Positions 1 to 10,107 of a stretch of 64,000 nt of DNA are shown one piece after another. Position 1 is the stretch's first letter. Each line of letters opens with the position of its first letter. The DNA comes from Chamaea fasciata (Eukaryota; Chordata; Aves; Passeriformes; Sylviidae), in the NCBI GenBank assembly GCA_029207755.1, contig JARCOQ010000062.1:682001-746000 (forward strand). Direction: 5' to 3'. The position numbers and the translations under genes were made by a program. The notes beneath the pieces were generated by a model. That model was not told the origin of the DNA. It did not search any database and saw nothing but the letters and a program-made list of their open reading frames with translations.

Positions 1-420
1 ACAGTCCCTAAGCCTGGGACTCAGTCTTCCTCATGCTGAGGGGCACCAAGGAAGGCAACAGTGTGAAGGAGACTGGCATGGGCTGGGAAGTCACTGGGGA
101 AAAATAGAGAGCATTGTGAAGGAAAAGGCAGGTGGAGGACAGAACTGTTCAGAGAAGAGCTGAGCTACAGCTTGAGCAAGCTTAAAAATGTCATTTGGGC
201 CCATCCCAGATTGATTTCATTTCAGAAGGTATTGAAGAAGTTTATTTTTTGGGCGGTATCATGTTTTCTCTTGGAGATGTACACTCTGCAAACTTGAGCC
301 GCATTGCCAAAATGCTCAAGGCAAGTCTCTGCTGCAGGGCACACCATTTCTTCTTTGGCTGATTCCGGCCCGGTGCTGAGCCCAGCAGAGCCCTGGCAGA
401 GCCCAGAGCAGCCTCAGCAC
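1..420. other. No supportable gene; flank of PIM-like cluster
   Basis: Non-coding sequence downstream (in minus-strand sense) of the degenerate PIM-like copy. I looked for a terminal PIM exon equivalent to the one at 1829-1935 and did not find a convincing match. Reading frames here are short and lack family resemblance. Confidence 0.5.
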
Positions 421-439
421 CCGCAGAGCCCGGCTGCAA

Positions 440-1525
440 GGACAGAAACCAGAAACCGCCCGTCAGCTGAAGGCTCCTGTGCCCTTGTCCCAGCTGCCCG
501 CGGTGCCCAGGCCACGCTGGCCGTGCTCAGGGCTGGGCCCAAAGCTGCCCATCACTGCTGGCAGGACGTGTGCCCAGCCTGCAGCCAGCCACGGCGCATC
601 CAGCCCTCAGCAGCTGCCCAGAGCAAGATGCTCCTGTGCTGGCTGCCATCTCCCAAAAGCTCTTACCCCACCCGTGCCAAGAAGACGGGGACCCACCTCA
701 CGCCATCCGCCGCTGGAAGAAAAGCTGCTCCCAAACCACGTCCTCAGCCTTCTCCAAGGGCGCGGCCCATCCACGCCACAGCTGGTCCCAAGCACTTCCC
801 AATCCAAACTGGACACCACCTAGAACACTTCCTTTAGAAAAACAAACAACCAATTAACAGACAATAAGGGGAAACAAGGGAAAAGGTAAAAGATGTGATC
901 TCTGTCAGGGGCTTGAGGAAGGGCCAATTCTGACATGCTTGGGAAAAACCCACCCACCAGTGAGGGAAGCCCATGCTTTCACTCTTCCCCCCTGCACTGC
1001 CCCCCAAAATAATGGTGATCCCAAAGCAAACAAGGGCAGTGGAGCAGCCCACGCCCTTCCTTGCCTGCCAAGCAAAGCAGCCCATGGACAGGCTCTGGAG
1101 TCCCACCTCTGCTCCCACCTTGGGGGTTTGTTTGTGTCGGGCTGGCTGCCCCAGTCCCAGCCCAGGGCACGGTGGGTGGTGGGGGCTGTTGGCAGGGCCA
1201 GGAGCCAACTCCCATTTCGTAACCACCCCAGCCTGTGCCCCCAGCCCTGCCAAAAAGCAGCTTGGCAGCCCACTGAACAATCAGTTGGACCTGCCCCAGC
1301 AAAGGGAGGAACTTGTGGTTCCTGGACAGGCCGTGCAATGCCCAAATCTGGGAGCATCCCCCTGTGCGTGGACTCATCTGCAAATTGGCTGTGGAGCCTG
1401 GCTTTGAAGAAGATGCCAGAATCGAAGTCAATCATCTTCACCTTTGTGGTGGCAAGGTCCCAGAAGAGGTTTTCATCCTTGATGTTGTCCTCGCTGTCTC
1501 CAGCAGCAGCAGCCGCACCTTGTCC
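440..1525 (-). pseudogene. Degenerate tandem copy of a PIM1-like kinase gene (3' part)
   Basis: The 3' half of a second PIM-family serine/threonine kinase gene. An exon-4-like piece (about 1378-1525) encodes the catalytic-loop remnant NIKDENL and the metal-binding segment KMIDFDSG, where a working kinase has DFG. Its splice donor, GT in the neighbouring copy, reads AT (ATGAGT). An exon-5-like piece (about 690-810) has a match in one frame to the PIM segment ending in FFxQR. The introns between and after these pieces (about 950-1370 and 430-650) align by eye with the introns at 2570-2998 and 1937-2180 of the better copy, so this is a tandem duplicate. No exon 1-3 equivalent was found. It cannot encode a kinase. 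The family assignment rests on motifs and shared introns. Confidence 0.6.
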
Positions 1526-1828
1526 AGCTTCTCCAGGGGCTCCTTCTCGTTCCCTGGGGGTGAGACCAGGCTCTCAGGGCTCTGCCCAGGGCCCCAGCTG
1601 TCAGTGAACCAGGACAAGCAAAACCAGCCTGGATGGCAGCCACCAGTGCTGGGCAGAGCAGCTCGGCTCCAGCACGAGGGCTGCCTGTGCCCATCCCATG
1701 AGCCCTGCGCACTGACACAGGCAGGACAAAAAGTCTGGGTTGCTCTGCTTCTGATCGCCAAGGCATGTGTGCAGCTGGAACTTACCAGGGCCCTGCATCA
1801 AAGTGTGCCTGTGGCTCTCTCCCTTCTT

Positions 1829-4266
1829 CTATGGCAGATGAGTATCCTGCATCCAAGGATCACAGAACAGGTCTTCTAATGAGGGCCTGTCCAAGGAGTG
1901 CACTGATAAACACCACCTGATGAGATCTTGGCAATCTGGGGAGAGAAACCAGAAGCCGCCAGTCAGTTGGAGAAAGCTCCTGTCCCACTATTCCCATGCC
2001 CAGGCCATGCTGCATGTGCTCAGAGCTGGGCCTAAACTTTCCCACCAATTCCCTGTTTTGGAGGAGATCAGGAGAGCAGGACATGTGCCACCTCCTCAGC
2101 AGCTGCCAAAGCAGGATGCTCACAAGCCAACTGCTGTTTCCCAGCACTGGTATTCCCCCTGTGCCCAGAGATGAGCATCCACCTTGAGAGAGCCGTTGTG
2201 GCAGGGAGAGCTGATGGTCCCAGCTGATCTTCTGACCCCTCCTGAAAGGGTGTCCTCCACAGACCATCTGGTGCAGCAGGATGCCCAGGGACTAGATGGT
2301 AGCTGGCTCGCCATAGTACCAGCCACAGTGGGTCCATTCCGGGGGGCTGTAAGATGGTGTTCCTATGGAATACAGATGGAGTTCATCAGGGGGATGCTGC
2401 TGCTCCCAGAGCCTGGCCCCAGCATCCCTGGGCATGCGGGGGCTGCACCAGTGGCACGTGGGGTGACCTGCTGCTCTCTCACCAGCACCAGTGACTTGTT
2501 TACAAACTCAGGGTTGGAAAAAAAGCTACTAGTGTCAGAAGGGGGCAGCGGAAGCCGTGGCAAGGCCTGGCCATGACATCCAAAGGAAAAACCCACCCAG
2601 CGCCGGGGAAAAACCATGCCCTCATCCTCCCTGCCTGCATTGCCCCAAAAAACATTATGAATCCAGGGCAAATAAGGCAGGCAGAGCAGCCCAAGCCCAT
2701 TCTTGCCTGCACACCAAACTGGCTGCTGCACTGCTTCTAGCCCCCGCTTCTCTGCTACTCTCACCCACAGGTGTTTTTGTCGAGCTGCCTGCCCCAACCC
2801 CAGCGCCAGTCCTGGGCAGAGTGGCTGGCAAAGGCTGCCAGCAGGGCTGGAAGCTGGCCCCCTACACACCCCTGCTCAAAAGCCACTTGGCTGAAGACTC
2901 AGTGCCGTGTCTGGCAGCAAAAGGGAGAGTCCCTGCTGCCACACCCAGGCTGGGCCATGAGATGCTGGGACCGGGAGCACACTCCTGCGTGGGCTCACCT
3001 GCAAATTGAGTGTATGCTGTCTTTTGCAGGTAGGTGCCACAGCCAAAGTCAATCAATTTGGCCTGCCCGGTAGCCAGGTCAACCAAGATGTTCTGGGGTT
3101 TGATGTCCCTGTGCAGGACCCCGCAGCTGGTGCAGTGCCGCACGGCTTCCAGGACCTGGCGGAACAGCTCCCGCGCCACCTCCTCGGACAGGAACCTCCG
3201 TGCCCGAATGAAATGCTGGAGGTCCTGACACCGCTCCGGGCGCTCCAGCACCATCACGATGTTGTTGGAGAGCTCCACCCACTCCAGCAGCTGGACCACA
3301 CCAGGGAAGCCAGTGGAGACCCTGTCCAGCAGCACGATCTCCAGCGGTGCGCTGGTGCCGTTGGGCTGTGGGAGGACCACGATGCCGTCAGTGGGGCTGA
3401 GGCCGTGCCAGGGGTGGGGAAGCGCTCACCCTGCCCGGGATGTTCTGCACCCTCCAGTGGCCGCACGCCCGCTCTCCCTCGAGGCGTCCTGGCGGATTCC
3501 ACCCTGCCGGGCCTCGGCTCGTCCCCGCCCGGCACGCCCCGGCTTCTCCCGCTGGCCCCCGCTCACTCACCAGCTCTCCCCAGTGCTGGACGCGGTTCCG
3601 TGGCACCCTTTTGATGGCCACCTGCAAGGCAAGGGGAGCAGCGGGCTGAGCTCACCGCCCGCCCTGCCCAGCCCCATCCTCTTCCTCCTCCTCCGCCCTT
3701 CTCCTCCTCCTCCTGCACCCCCTCCTCCTGCGCCCGCCGCTCACCGGGGCGCCATCCGAAAGCCGCGTCGCCGCGAAGACAGTTCCGAAGCCGCCGCGCC
3801 CCAGCAGCGAACCCAGCCGGTACTGCTCCTGGAGGCCCCGCTGCGCCTTCCCTGCCGGAGAGACGCGGCTGTCAGCGCTCGGCCTGGGGCCAGGAACGGC
3901 CCCTGAGCGCCCCTCAACCACCCCAGGCCGGGCATCCCCAGGCGTTCGCTCCTGGGAAGGCGACACTGGCGGCTCGGGGCCGGCGGCCGCGCTGGCCAGC
4001 GGCGGAGCTCGGGCCGGGGAAGGCGCAGCGCAGGCGGCGGGAGCGGCCGCGCCGCGTGTGTCCGCGGGGCCCGGGAGGGGCCGGGGCCGGGCTCGGAACA
4101 GGCGGAGGCAAAGCGCGGCGATACTGTCCCTGGCCCAGGCACCGATCCCCGCCCAGCACCGCCATCGCCAGGACAGCCAGAGGCGGGCGGAGGCGAGAGC
4201 GCGGTGGGAGGCCCGGGGGCGGGGACGGGGCAGCCCCGCCCGGGGCCGGGGGCGGGCCGGGGGCAT
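1829..4266 (-). pseudogene. PIM1-like serine/threonine kinase gene, one in-frame stop
   Basis: PIM kinases are constitutively active serine/threonine kinases that promote survival and growth. Exon structure read from the sequence: exons 1+2 at 3745-4266 (start chosen at the ATG at 4266; glycine loop GRGGFGTVF), 3571-3621 (51 bp, VAIK with the ATP lysine), 2999-3365 (367 bp, hinge LERPE, catalytic HRDIKPQN, metal-binding IDFG), 2183-2362 (GTPSYSPPEW, then the C-lobe) and 1829-1935 (C-lobe end with DRPSLEDL and PWMQ, stop at 1829). All internal junctions have AG acceptors and GT donors and keep phase. The 51- and 367-bp exons match the PIM1 pattern as I recall it. The defect is a TAG at 2292-2294 replacing the conserved Trp before SLGILL, which would remove most of the C-lobe. 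It may be a pseudogene, a damaged member of a passerine multicopy family, or a single-read error. The long arginine/proline-rich N-terminus (about 140 residues) is unlike mammalian PIM1. Confidence 0.8.
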
Positions 4267-4560
4267 GGCCCGGCCCTGCAGGGGAGAGGGACACTGGGAG
4301 AGGAGGGGGACACCGGGACAGGGAGACTGGGAGCGGGTGTGGGACTGCAGGAGAGGGAGAGGAGAAGCAGGAGGGAGTCGCAAGAGGAGCTTTTTTTGCT
4401 GCTGCTGCTGCTGCTGCTGCTGCCGCTGCTGCCGCTGCTGCCGCTGCTGCCGCTGCTGCCGCTGCAACTGAAGCCCCGGGGCCGTTTTTCCCCGGGGCCG
4501 TTTGTCCGTCGCCCGCTCAGCGCCACGCCGAGCCCCGCGCGCCCCGGGGGCAGCCCCTGA
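3440..4560. promoter_or_regulatory. CpG-rich island over the 5' exons of the PIM-like gene
   Basis: Dense CpG dinucleotides and G+C-rich sequence cover exons 1-3 of the minus-strand PIM-like gene and the region just upstream of its start. This is the usual position of a CpG-island promoter. No TATA box was identified. The island assignment is by eye, without a computed observed/expected ratio. Confidence 0.5.
4398..4465. repeat. CTG/CCG triplet microsatellite
   Basis: Nine pure GCT/CTG triplets followed by alternating CTGCTG-CCG units. It lies about 130 bp upstream of the chosen start of the PIM-like gene, so it would be in its 5' UTR or promoter (as CAG/CGG on the transcribed sense). It would read as poly-Ser, poly-Ala or poly-Gln depending on frame, but I see no reason to think it is translated. 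Confidence 0.9.
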
Positions 4561-4569
4561 GCCTTCCAA

Positions 4570-5040
4570 ACACGGGAACTTTGCCCTGTTGAGACAAGAC
4601 CCAGAGCCTTGACTCCTGCACTGTGGTAGAGCAATCCCCTTGGCTGCTGCTGTGCATTGTCCCTGCTGAGGGTCACACACTGTCAGAGAACATTCCTTGA
4701 ATGCAGAATTCGTACCTGGCCCAAGCACTGCACTTGCGTCTCCAGCATTGCTTTCCAAGAGAAACGGGGGTAGGCAAATTGTGTGTAGCTCATGGTATTT
4801 TACAGCGTCTAAAACTTGCCAAGTCATGGATCTTAGAGGTGAGATCTCTTTGTAGTTAATGGGATGGAGAAGTAGTGCAAAATGGAAAAGGGGAGCATAG
4901 AAATAAATAGAGAAAACCATCTTGGATTGGTTCTTTCCATTTTTGTTTCATTTTTTAAAAGCTGTTTCAGCTTTCCCAGAATCTTCTCCACAGTCCTGTC
5001 TGCTCTTTCCAAGAACCCTTCCTGGAGAACGAGCTGCAGC
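4570..5040. other. Intergenic flank, no gene seen
   Basis: Moderately AT-rich sequence between the CpG-rich start of the PIM-like gene and a CR1 fragment. Nothing recognisable was found. Confidence 0.5.
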
Positions 5041-5049
5041 TTCTGTCAC

Positions 5050-5956
5050 TAAATGTCCTACCAACGGCAGCAAGTTTGTGAAGGAAAATAAAAAATGGTT
5101 TTACAAATATATTAATGGCAAAAGGAAGGCTAAAAACCGACCTTTGTTCTCTGCTGGATGTGGGAGGGAACTTAGGAACTGCAGATGAGGAGATGGCAGA
5201 AGTGCTTAACGCCTTCTTTGCCTCAGTCTTTAGTGGGAATATGGCTTGTCCTCAGGACAGCTGCCCTCCTGGGCTGGTAGATGGTGTCAGGGAATAGAAT
5301 GGTGCCCCTGTTATCCAGGAGGAGGCAGCCAGAGAACTGCTGAGCCAAATGGATGTTCACAGATCTGTGGGCCCAAGTGGGATCCACCACAGGGTGATGA
5401 GGGAGCTGGCAGATGAGCTTGTGAAGCCGCTCTCCATCATTTACCAACAGTCCTGGCTCACTGGTGAGGTTCCGGAGGACCGGAAACTGGCCAGTGTGAC
5501 AGCCATTCACACAAAGGGTGGGAAGGAGGAACTGGTAATTAGAGGCCAGTTAGCCTGACCTCAGTACCCGGTAAGGTCACGGAGCAGTTTATATTGAGTG
5601 TCATCATGCAGCACCTACAGGACGGCCCGGGGATCAGAGCCAGCCAGCACGGGTTTAGGAGGGGCAGGTGTTGTTTGACCAACCTGCCTCTTCTATGAAC
5701 AGGTGACCTGCGTGGTGGATGTGGGAGAGGCTTTGGATGTTGTCTGTTGGGACTTCAGCAAGGCCTTTGACACTGTCTCTCACAGCACACTCCTGGAAAA
5801 GCCGGCGGCCCACGGCTTGGACAGGAGCACTCTTTGCTGGGGAGGCAAAGGCAGAGGGTGGTGGGGAATGGCGCTGCATCCAGCTGGCAGCCGGTCACCA
5901 GTGGTGTTCCTCAGGGGTCTGTTCCTCGGGGCTCCTGGACTCAGCCCCAAATCCAC
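5050..5956 (+). mobile_element. CR1 LINE fragment, reverse-transcriptase part of ORF2
   Basis: A decayed piece of the non-LTR retrotransposon CR1 (chicken repeat 1). Translation in shifting frames gives the CR1 ORF2 signature in order: NAFFASVFSG, then a segment like 'GPSGIHHRVMRELADELVKP' with SWLTGEVPEDRKLA, then DFSKAFDTVSH (RT palm motif) and TSGVPQGSV. The usual polymerase aspartate motif further on is missing, because the fragment ends just after PQGS. At least three frameshifts separate the readable blocks, so it is inactive. CR1 is the main LINE of birds, which supports the host assignment. Confidence 0.9.
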
Positions 5957-6099
5957 CTGATAAAAAACCACCAAAATCCCTGCGGAGCTCTTTGTCTTCC
6001 TTCAGTTGTCTTCAAGTCTCCATGGCTTGTGCAGCTGCTTGGAATCGGTTCGGAATTCTCTTAAGGAGGAAGATATCAAAGCGCACCTCGTGATTTTTG

Positions 6100-6560
6100 G
6101 TTTTTTAATTGCAGGAGTATTTTTTTATTTTTCATTTCATTGAAGAGTTGACTGAAGCGTTCTTTAGGTGATCTTGGTGCTGAATGTCTCCTTAGGAGTT
6201 CTGAGCACAGCAAAGAATGAGCCCCTTGCAGGCTGACCCTGTTTGGACAACCTGCTTCTCACCCAACCTCACCACGTGTGACATCACCCACCGTGGACTG
6301 CGCTCCCAAAACATCAAAGAAAATTCAGCATTTTTTAATAAAAACAAACTTATGTAAATAATAAAATTAGAAATTTATTTTTCAGTTTTATAATAACATT
6401 TTTCTATATTTTATTACCTAATTTTTATATTGAACTTTAAAAATCAATATATTTTTAGCAACGAAAAAAGTTATTGGTCATTGGTTCTAAGTAACACACT
6501 TCCCTTCATGAATTGATTGACCACTACTGGCGATTGATTTCTTTTTCTTCATGCTGATTT
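6100..6560. other. AT-rich spacer, no gene seen
   Basis: AT-rich sequence with runs of AATAAA-like words but no gene ending here that would use them. No coding potential. Confidence 0.5.
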
Positions 6561-6599
6561 GCTCTGTTTTTAGTCCTTTTGTCATCTTCTTTAGCATTT

Positions 6600-6850
6600 T
6601 CTCAGACAGGGTAAAAGGGGCAACTTTGGGGTTCCTGGAGACATTTCTGGGGCACATTTGGGGCAGGGAATTTGGAGAGAACTTGAGGGTCTGGAGGACA
6701 CATTTGGGAAGCGGGTGGACACTTGGAGGGGCACTTAGGGATTCTGTCGGACAATTCGGGGTCCAGGGGGCACTTGGAGGTCAGGGAGGGGAATCCGGGG
6801 CCCTTCGGGGTCCGGGCGGGCACCTGGGGGGCTCTGAGGGGACTCTCTGG
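6600..6850. repeat. Irregular G-rich repeat (GGGGCACTTTGGGG-like)
   Basis: Imperfect short repeats with words such as GGACACATTTGGG, GGACACTTGGAGG and GGGGCACTTGGAGG. The strand is strongly G-biased. Similar G-rich intronic repeats are common on small avian microchromosomes. Confidence 0.6.
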
Positions 6851-6860
6851 GGCGCGGGGG

Positions 6861-7032
6861 ATGATGGGAGTTGTAGGCGCGGGTAGAACAGGGTTGAACG
6901 GCGCCGCGGAGCATCACGGGAGGTCGAGGCGCAGCTCCAGTGGCTGTCGGCGGGGCGCGGGGCATGTTGGGAGATGGAGTCACGGCTGGAGTAGCGCTCC
7001 GAGTGCGCCGCGGAGCATGCTGGGAGCTGTAG
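6861..7032. promoter_or_regulatory. Four tandem ZNF143-like motifs, ~51-bp spacing
   Basis: Four variants of a motif related to GCATGCTGGGAGCTGTAG start at 6861, 6911, 6962 and 7015. On the other strand the best one reads CTACAGCTCCCAGCATGC, the well-known vertebrate promoter element bound by ZNF143/STAF. The spacing is 50-53 bp and most copies are preceded by a GCGCCGCGGA-type word, so this is a short tandem array as well as a possible promoter cluster. The surrounding sequence is CpG-rich. Whether it drives a transcript is not shown. Confidence 0.6.
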
Positions 7033-7440
7033 TCCCGGAAGTGGCTCGAACGCGGCGTCTGGGGCTCCGGGAAGGCGCTTTGGGGACACTTTTGTGTCCG
7101 AGCCGCGGTTTGAGGTCCTCTGGGGGAAGGTTTACGGCTCGGGAGCACTTGCGGGGAGCTTGGGGAGCTGTGACCGAGCTCTCTAGGGCGCGGGGCGGGG
7201 CAGGAGTTTTTAGGCGCAGAACCGTGTTACGAGGGGCTCCGAGGCCGGGGGGGATGATTGGAGATGAATTCCCTGAAGTCGCTCTAAGGGGAATCTGTGG
7301 GGTCGAAGCGTTCAAGGGATCCGGGGACGCTTTGGGGGCGGGCGAATGGGCGCTGAGGGAACAGTTGGGGATCCTGGAGGGGCTGGGGGACACTTGTTTA
7401 GTTCAACGTGGTTTTTTGCTCATGAAACGTACGTATTGTA
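7033..7440. other. GC-rich tract, no gene seen
   Basis: CpG-rich continuation of the preceding array, with one more degenerate motif near 7250 (GGGATGATTGGAGATGAATT). Long open frames here are a by-product of base composition. No domain was recognised. Confidence 0.4.
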
Positions 7441-7724
7441 TTTAAAACTTAATATTCCATAGGTATGGGTTCTATAGGCGTAGATATCAATTAGCCTAAG
7501 TGCAAAACCTAATATTCCATGTAAGAATGATGTTCTCTACTGTTAAAAGCAAAATGAACCAAAACAAACCAAAAAGGAGAGGGTTAACAATTAATGAGAA
7601 AGGAACAGAAAAGGTTGTTATGCCACTGTAAACTTTCACTCTGAGTCTACATTTCAAATAATACAGGTGACCCATCTGAAGGAGGATTTCTCCTCAGGGG
7701 AAATGTCTTTCTAAAAGTTTCCTT
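7441..7724. other. AT-rich tract, nothing recognised
   Basis: Sequence composition changes abruptly from CpG-rich to AT-rich. No coding potential or repeat family was recognised. Confidence 0.4.
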
Positions 7725-8040
7725 TGTTGCCAGGAGCTGCCTCTGTGCCAGGAGCCCGGCCCAGCTCAGCAGCACAGAAACAGCACAAGGACTTGAATGA
7801 CCCTCCCGTGGATTTGGTGTTTCCATTCAACTCTGTCCCTGAAAGAGTGTTCCAAAAACTTCTCAAGAACTCAAAGGTAAATTAAAACACTGAAGTTTTT
7901 TGCAGTTTTAATGGGACACACAGAGAGACCCAATGGAGAAAGTGTCCCCAGGTTCCATCACTGCAGGCACTGATGACAGGTGGGGACAGACAAGGCAAAG
8001 GTGTCTCTGGTGCTGAGCAAACCTGGATGTGTTCCATGAA
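7725..8040 (+). repeat. Dispersed repeat, third copy of a palindrome-arm segment
   Basis: This stretch aligns by eye with 40,107-40,400 (same orientation) and with the mirror site 21,557-21,850. All three share GCCAGGAGCTGCCTCTGTGC, the following CCCGGCCCAGCTCAGCAGCA, and later GAGAAAGTGTCCCCAGG. This copy is the most diverged, so it is an older member of a dispersed family and not part of the palindrome event. Confidence 0.75.
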
Positions 8041-8082
8041 TCCAAAAGGCCAAGGCCTGAGCCCCGGCCCCTGGCAAGGCAG

Positions 8083-8222
8083 GGATCTGTGGGGCAGGGA
8101 TCTGTGGGTCTGGGATCTGTGGGGCAGGGATCTGTGGGGCAGGGATCTGTGGGGCAGGGCTCTGTGGGTCAGGGCTCTGTGGGTCACAGATCTATGGGTC
8201 AGGGCTCTGTGGGTCAGGGCTC
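8083..8222. repeat. 15-bp minisatellite (CAGGGATCTGTGGGG)
   Basis: About nine or ten tandem copies of a 15-bp unit around GGGCAGGGATCTGTG, with later units drifting to CAGGGCTCTGTGGGT. The array ends just beyond the donor side of the exon-like sequence at 8238-8304, so it would lie at the start of its intron. Confidence 0.9.
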
Positions 8223-8237
8223 AGCCGTGGGGCTCAC

Positions 8238-8304
8238 CGTGGCAGGGGTTGCTCAGGAGGTCACTCGGGGGGCGCCGGATCCTGTGGGGCGGCTCCAGCG
8301 GCTC
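8238..8304 (-). CDS. Putative internal exon of an unidentified gene
   Basis: A 67-nt unique island on the minus strand. It is preceded by a strong acceptor (CTCTGCCCCACAG) and followed by a consensus donor (G|GTGAGCC). Only one frame is open: it starts in phase 0 and reads EPLEPPHRIRRPPSDLL, then SNPCH, with one base carried over. I do not recognise the protein. It sits between a minisatellite and a satellite, where unique GC-rich sequence stands out. Together with the similar island at 10,923-10,999 it suggests a real spliced gene whose introns are full of satellite. The pairing is not proven: the upstream exon ends in phase 2, so at least one exon between them would be missing or skipped. 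Confidence 0.5.
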
Positions 8305-8419
8305 CTGTGGGGCAGAGACGGGGGCGGGACAATCTGTGGGGCAGGAACCATCTGAGGGGCGGGGATGGGATCTGTGGGGCGGGGTTTGGGATTCGGGATC
8401 TATGGGGCAGAGGGGGGAT

Positions 8420-9077
8420 CCCTCAAAATTCCCACAAAAATCCCCAAATTTCCCAAAAACTCCAAATTTCCCCCCCTCAAAAATTCCAATTTTTTTCCTC
8501 GAAAAATTTCCAAAATTTTCCCCCAGAATTCCCAAAATTTTCCAATTTTCCCTCATTTTTCCCAATTTTTTTCCCAATTTTTCCCCTTTTTTCCCAATTT
8601 TTTCCCAATTTTCCCCCATTTTTCTCAATTTTTCCCATTTTTTTTTAATATTCCGAAAGTTTCCCACAGAATCCTCAAAAAATTCCCCCAAAATTCCCCC
8701 AAATTTTCCACAAAAATTCCCAAATCTTTCAAATCCCCCCAAATGTTCCCAATTTTTTTCCCAATTTTCCCAAATTTTGGGGCTTTTCCCCCAAATTTTC
8801 CCAAAAATCTCCTTGAAAACGACCCCAAACCATCAAAAAATCCCAAAATTTCTCCCGATTTTCCCCCAAAATTCCCTAAAAATTCCCCCCAAAAACCCCA
8901 AATTCCCAATTTTCCCCCAAATTCTCCCAATTTTCTCCCAGATTTCCCAAATCCTCCATTTTTTCCCCCAAAATTCCCCTAAAAACGACCCCAAAAATCC
9001 CAAATTTCCCCCAAATTCTCAAATTTTCACCCCAAATTTCTCCACATTTCGGGTTTTTTCCCCCAAAACTTTCCAAC
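8420..9077. repeat. C-rich satellite array (TTCCCAAAATTTCCC-like)
   Basis: Low-complexity DNA built from words such as AATTTCCC, CCCAAAATT and TTTTCCCCC. The strand is pyrimidine-rich with almost no G. It is the reverse-complement type of the array that follows at 9101-10,090. Long open frames here are composition artefacts. Confidence 0.9.
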
Positions 9078-9100
9078 CTCGAGGGCCACCAGTGGGCGCT

Positions 9101-10090
9101 CTGCGGGGAGAGAATTTGGCGGATTTTGGGAAAATTTGGGGGAATTTTGGGGAGTTTTGAAGAAATTTTGGGAGAATTTTGAGGATTTGGGGTCATTTTG
9201 GGGCAAATTTGGGGGAATTTTTTGGGAAGTTTGGGAGAATTTGGGGGAATTTCGGGTAATTTGGAAAAAATTGGGGGAAATTTTGGGGATTTTGGGAAAA
9301 TTTGGGGGCTTTGGGGGATGTTTGGGGGAAATTTTGGGGGATTTGGGAGGAATTTTGGAAAAAAATTTGGGACTTTTTGGGGGAAATTTGGCGGTTTTTT
9401 TCAGGAAATTTCGGGGTTATTTGGGGGAATTTTGGGAAAATTTGGGGAATTTGGTGAAGGAACGGTGAAATCTTGGGAATTTTTGGGTGATTTGGGAGGG
9501 AAATTTTGAGAAATTTGGGGGGATTTTTGCAATTTTTGAAGAAATTTTGGGAATTTTTTTAGATTTTGGTGAAATTTGGGAGAATTTGGGGGATTTCTGA
9601 AGAATTTTTGAGAATTTCAAAGGAATTTGGGGGGATTTTTGACAAAATTTTGGGATTTTTTTATTGTGGTAAAATTTGGGGAATTTTTGAGGAAATTTTG
9701 GGAATTTTTGTGGGCTGTTTTTGGGGGAAATTTGAAAGAATTTTGGTCGATTTGGGGGGGGATTTGGGGACAATTTTGGGAGAGATTTTCGGGGAATTTT
9801 GAAGAATTTTCGGGGAGTTTTGAAGAAATGTTGGGAATTTTGGGGGGGATTTTGGTAAAATTTGGGGATTTTTTGGGACTTTTGAGGAAATTTTGGGAAA
9901 TTTTTTAGATTTTAGGGAAATTTGAGGGGAATTTTGGGGGGATTTTGGTAAAATTTGGGGATTTTTTGGGACTTCTGAGGAAATTTTGGGAATTTTTTTA
10001 GATTTTGGGGAAATTTGAGGGGAATTTTGGGGATTTTTGGGGAAATTTGGGGCGGATTTTTTGGGGGGGAAATTCGGGACAATTTTGGGG
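9101..10090. repeat. G-rich satellite array (GGGAATTTTGGGG-like)
   Basis: The same low-complexity family as the preceding block but on the opposite strand, with words GGGGAATTTTGG and GGGAAATTTGGGG. Internal near-duplicates are visible, such as two versions of GGTAAAATTTGGGGATTTTT about 100 bp apart. The orientation switch occurs across 9078-9100. Confidence 0.9.
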
Positions 10091-10107
10091 TCATTTGGGG
10101 CCTCGGT

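Noticed and set aside
304..837. Plus-strand frame of 177 codons
   Set aside because: It lies antisense to the PIM-like intron and exon remnants and has no independent support.
4056..4592. Plus-strand frame with a long poly-Ala run
   Set aside because: It is the CTG/CCG microsatellite read antisense to exon 1 of the PIM-like gene. The Ala, Cys and Leu versions in the three frames have no support.
7973..9160. Plus-strand open frame of 395 codons
   Set aside because: It translates a 15-bp minisatellite and the C-rich satellite (WGRDLW and FPKFP-type repeats). It is a composition artefact.
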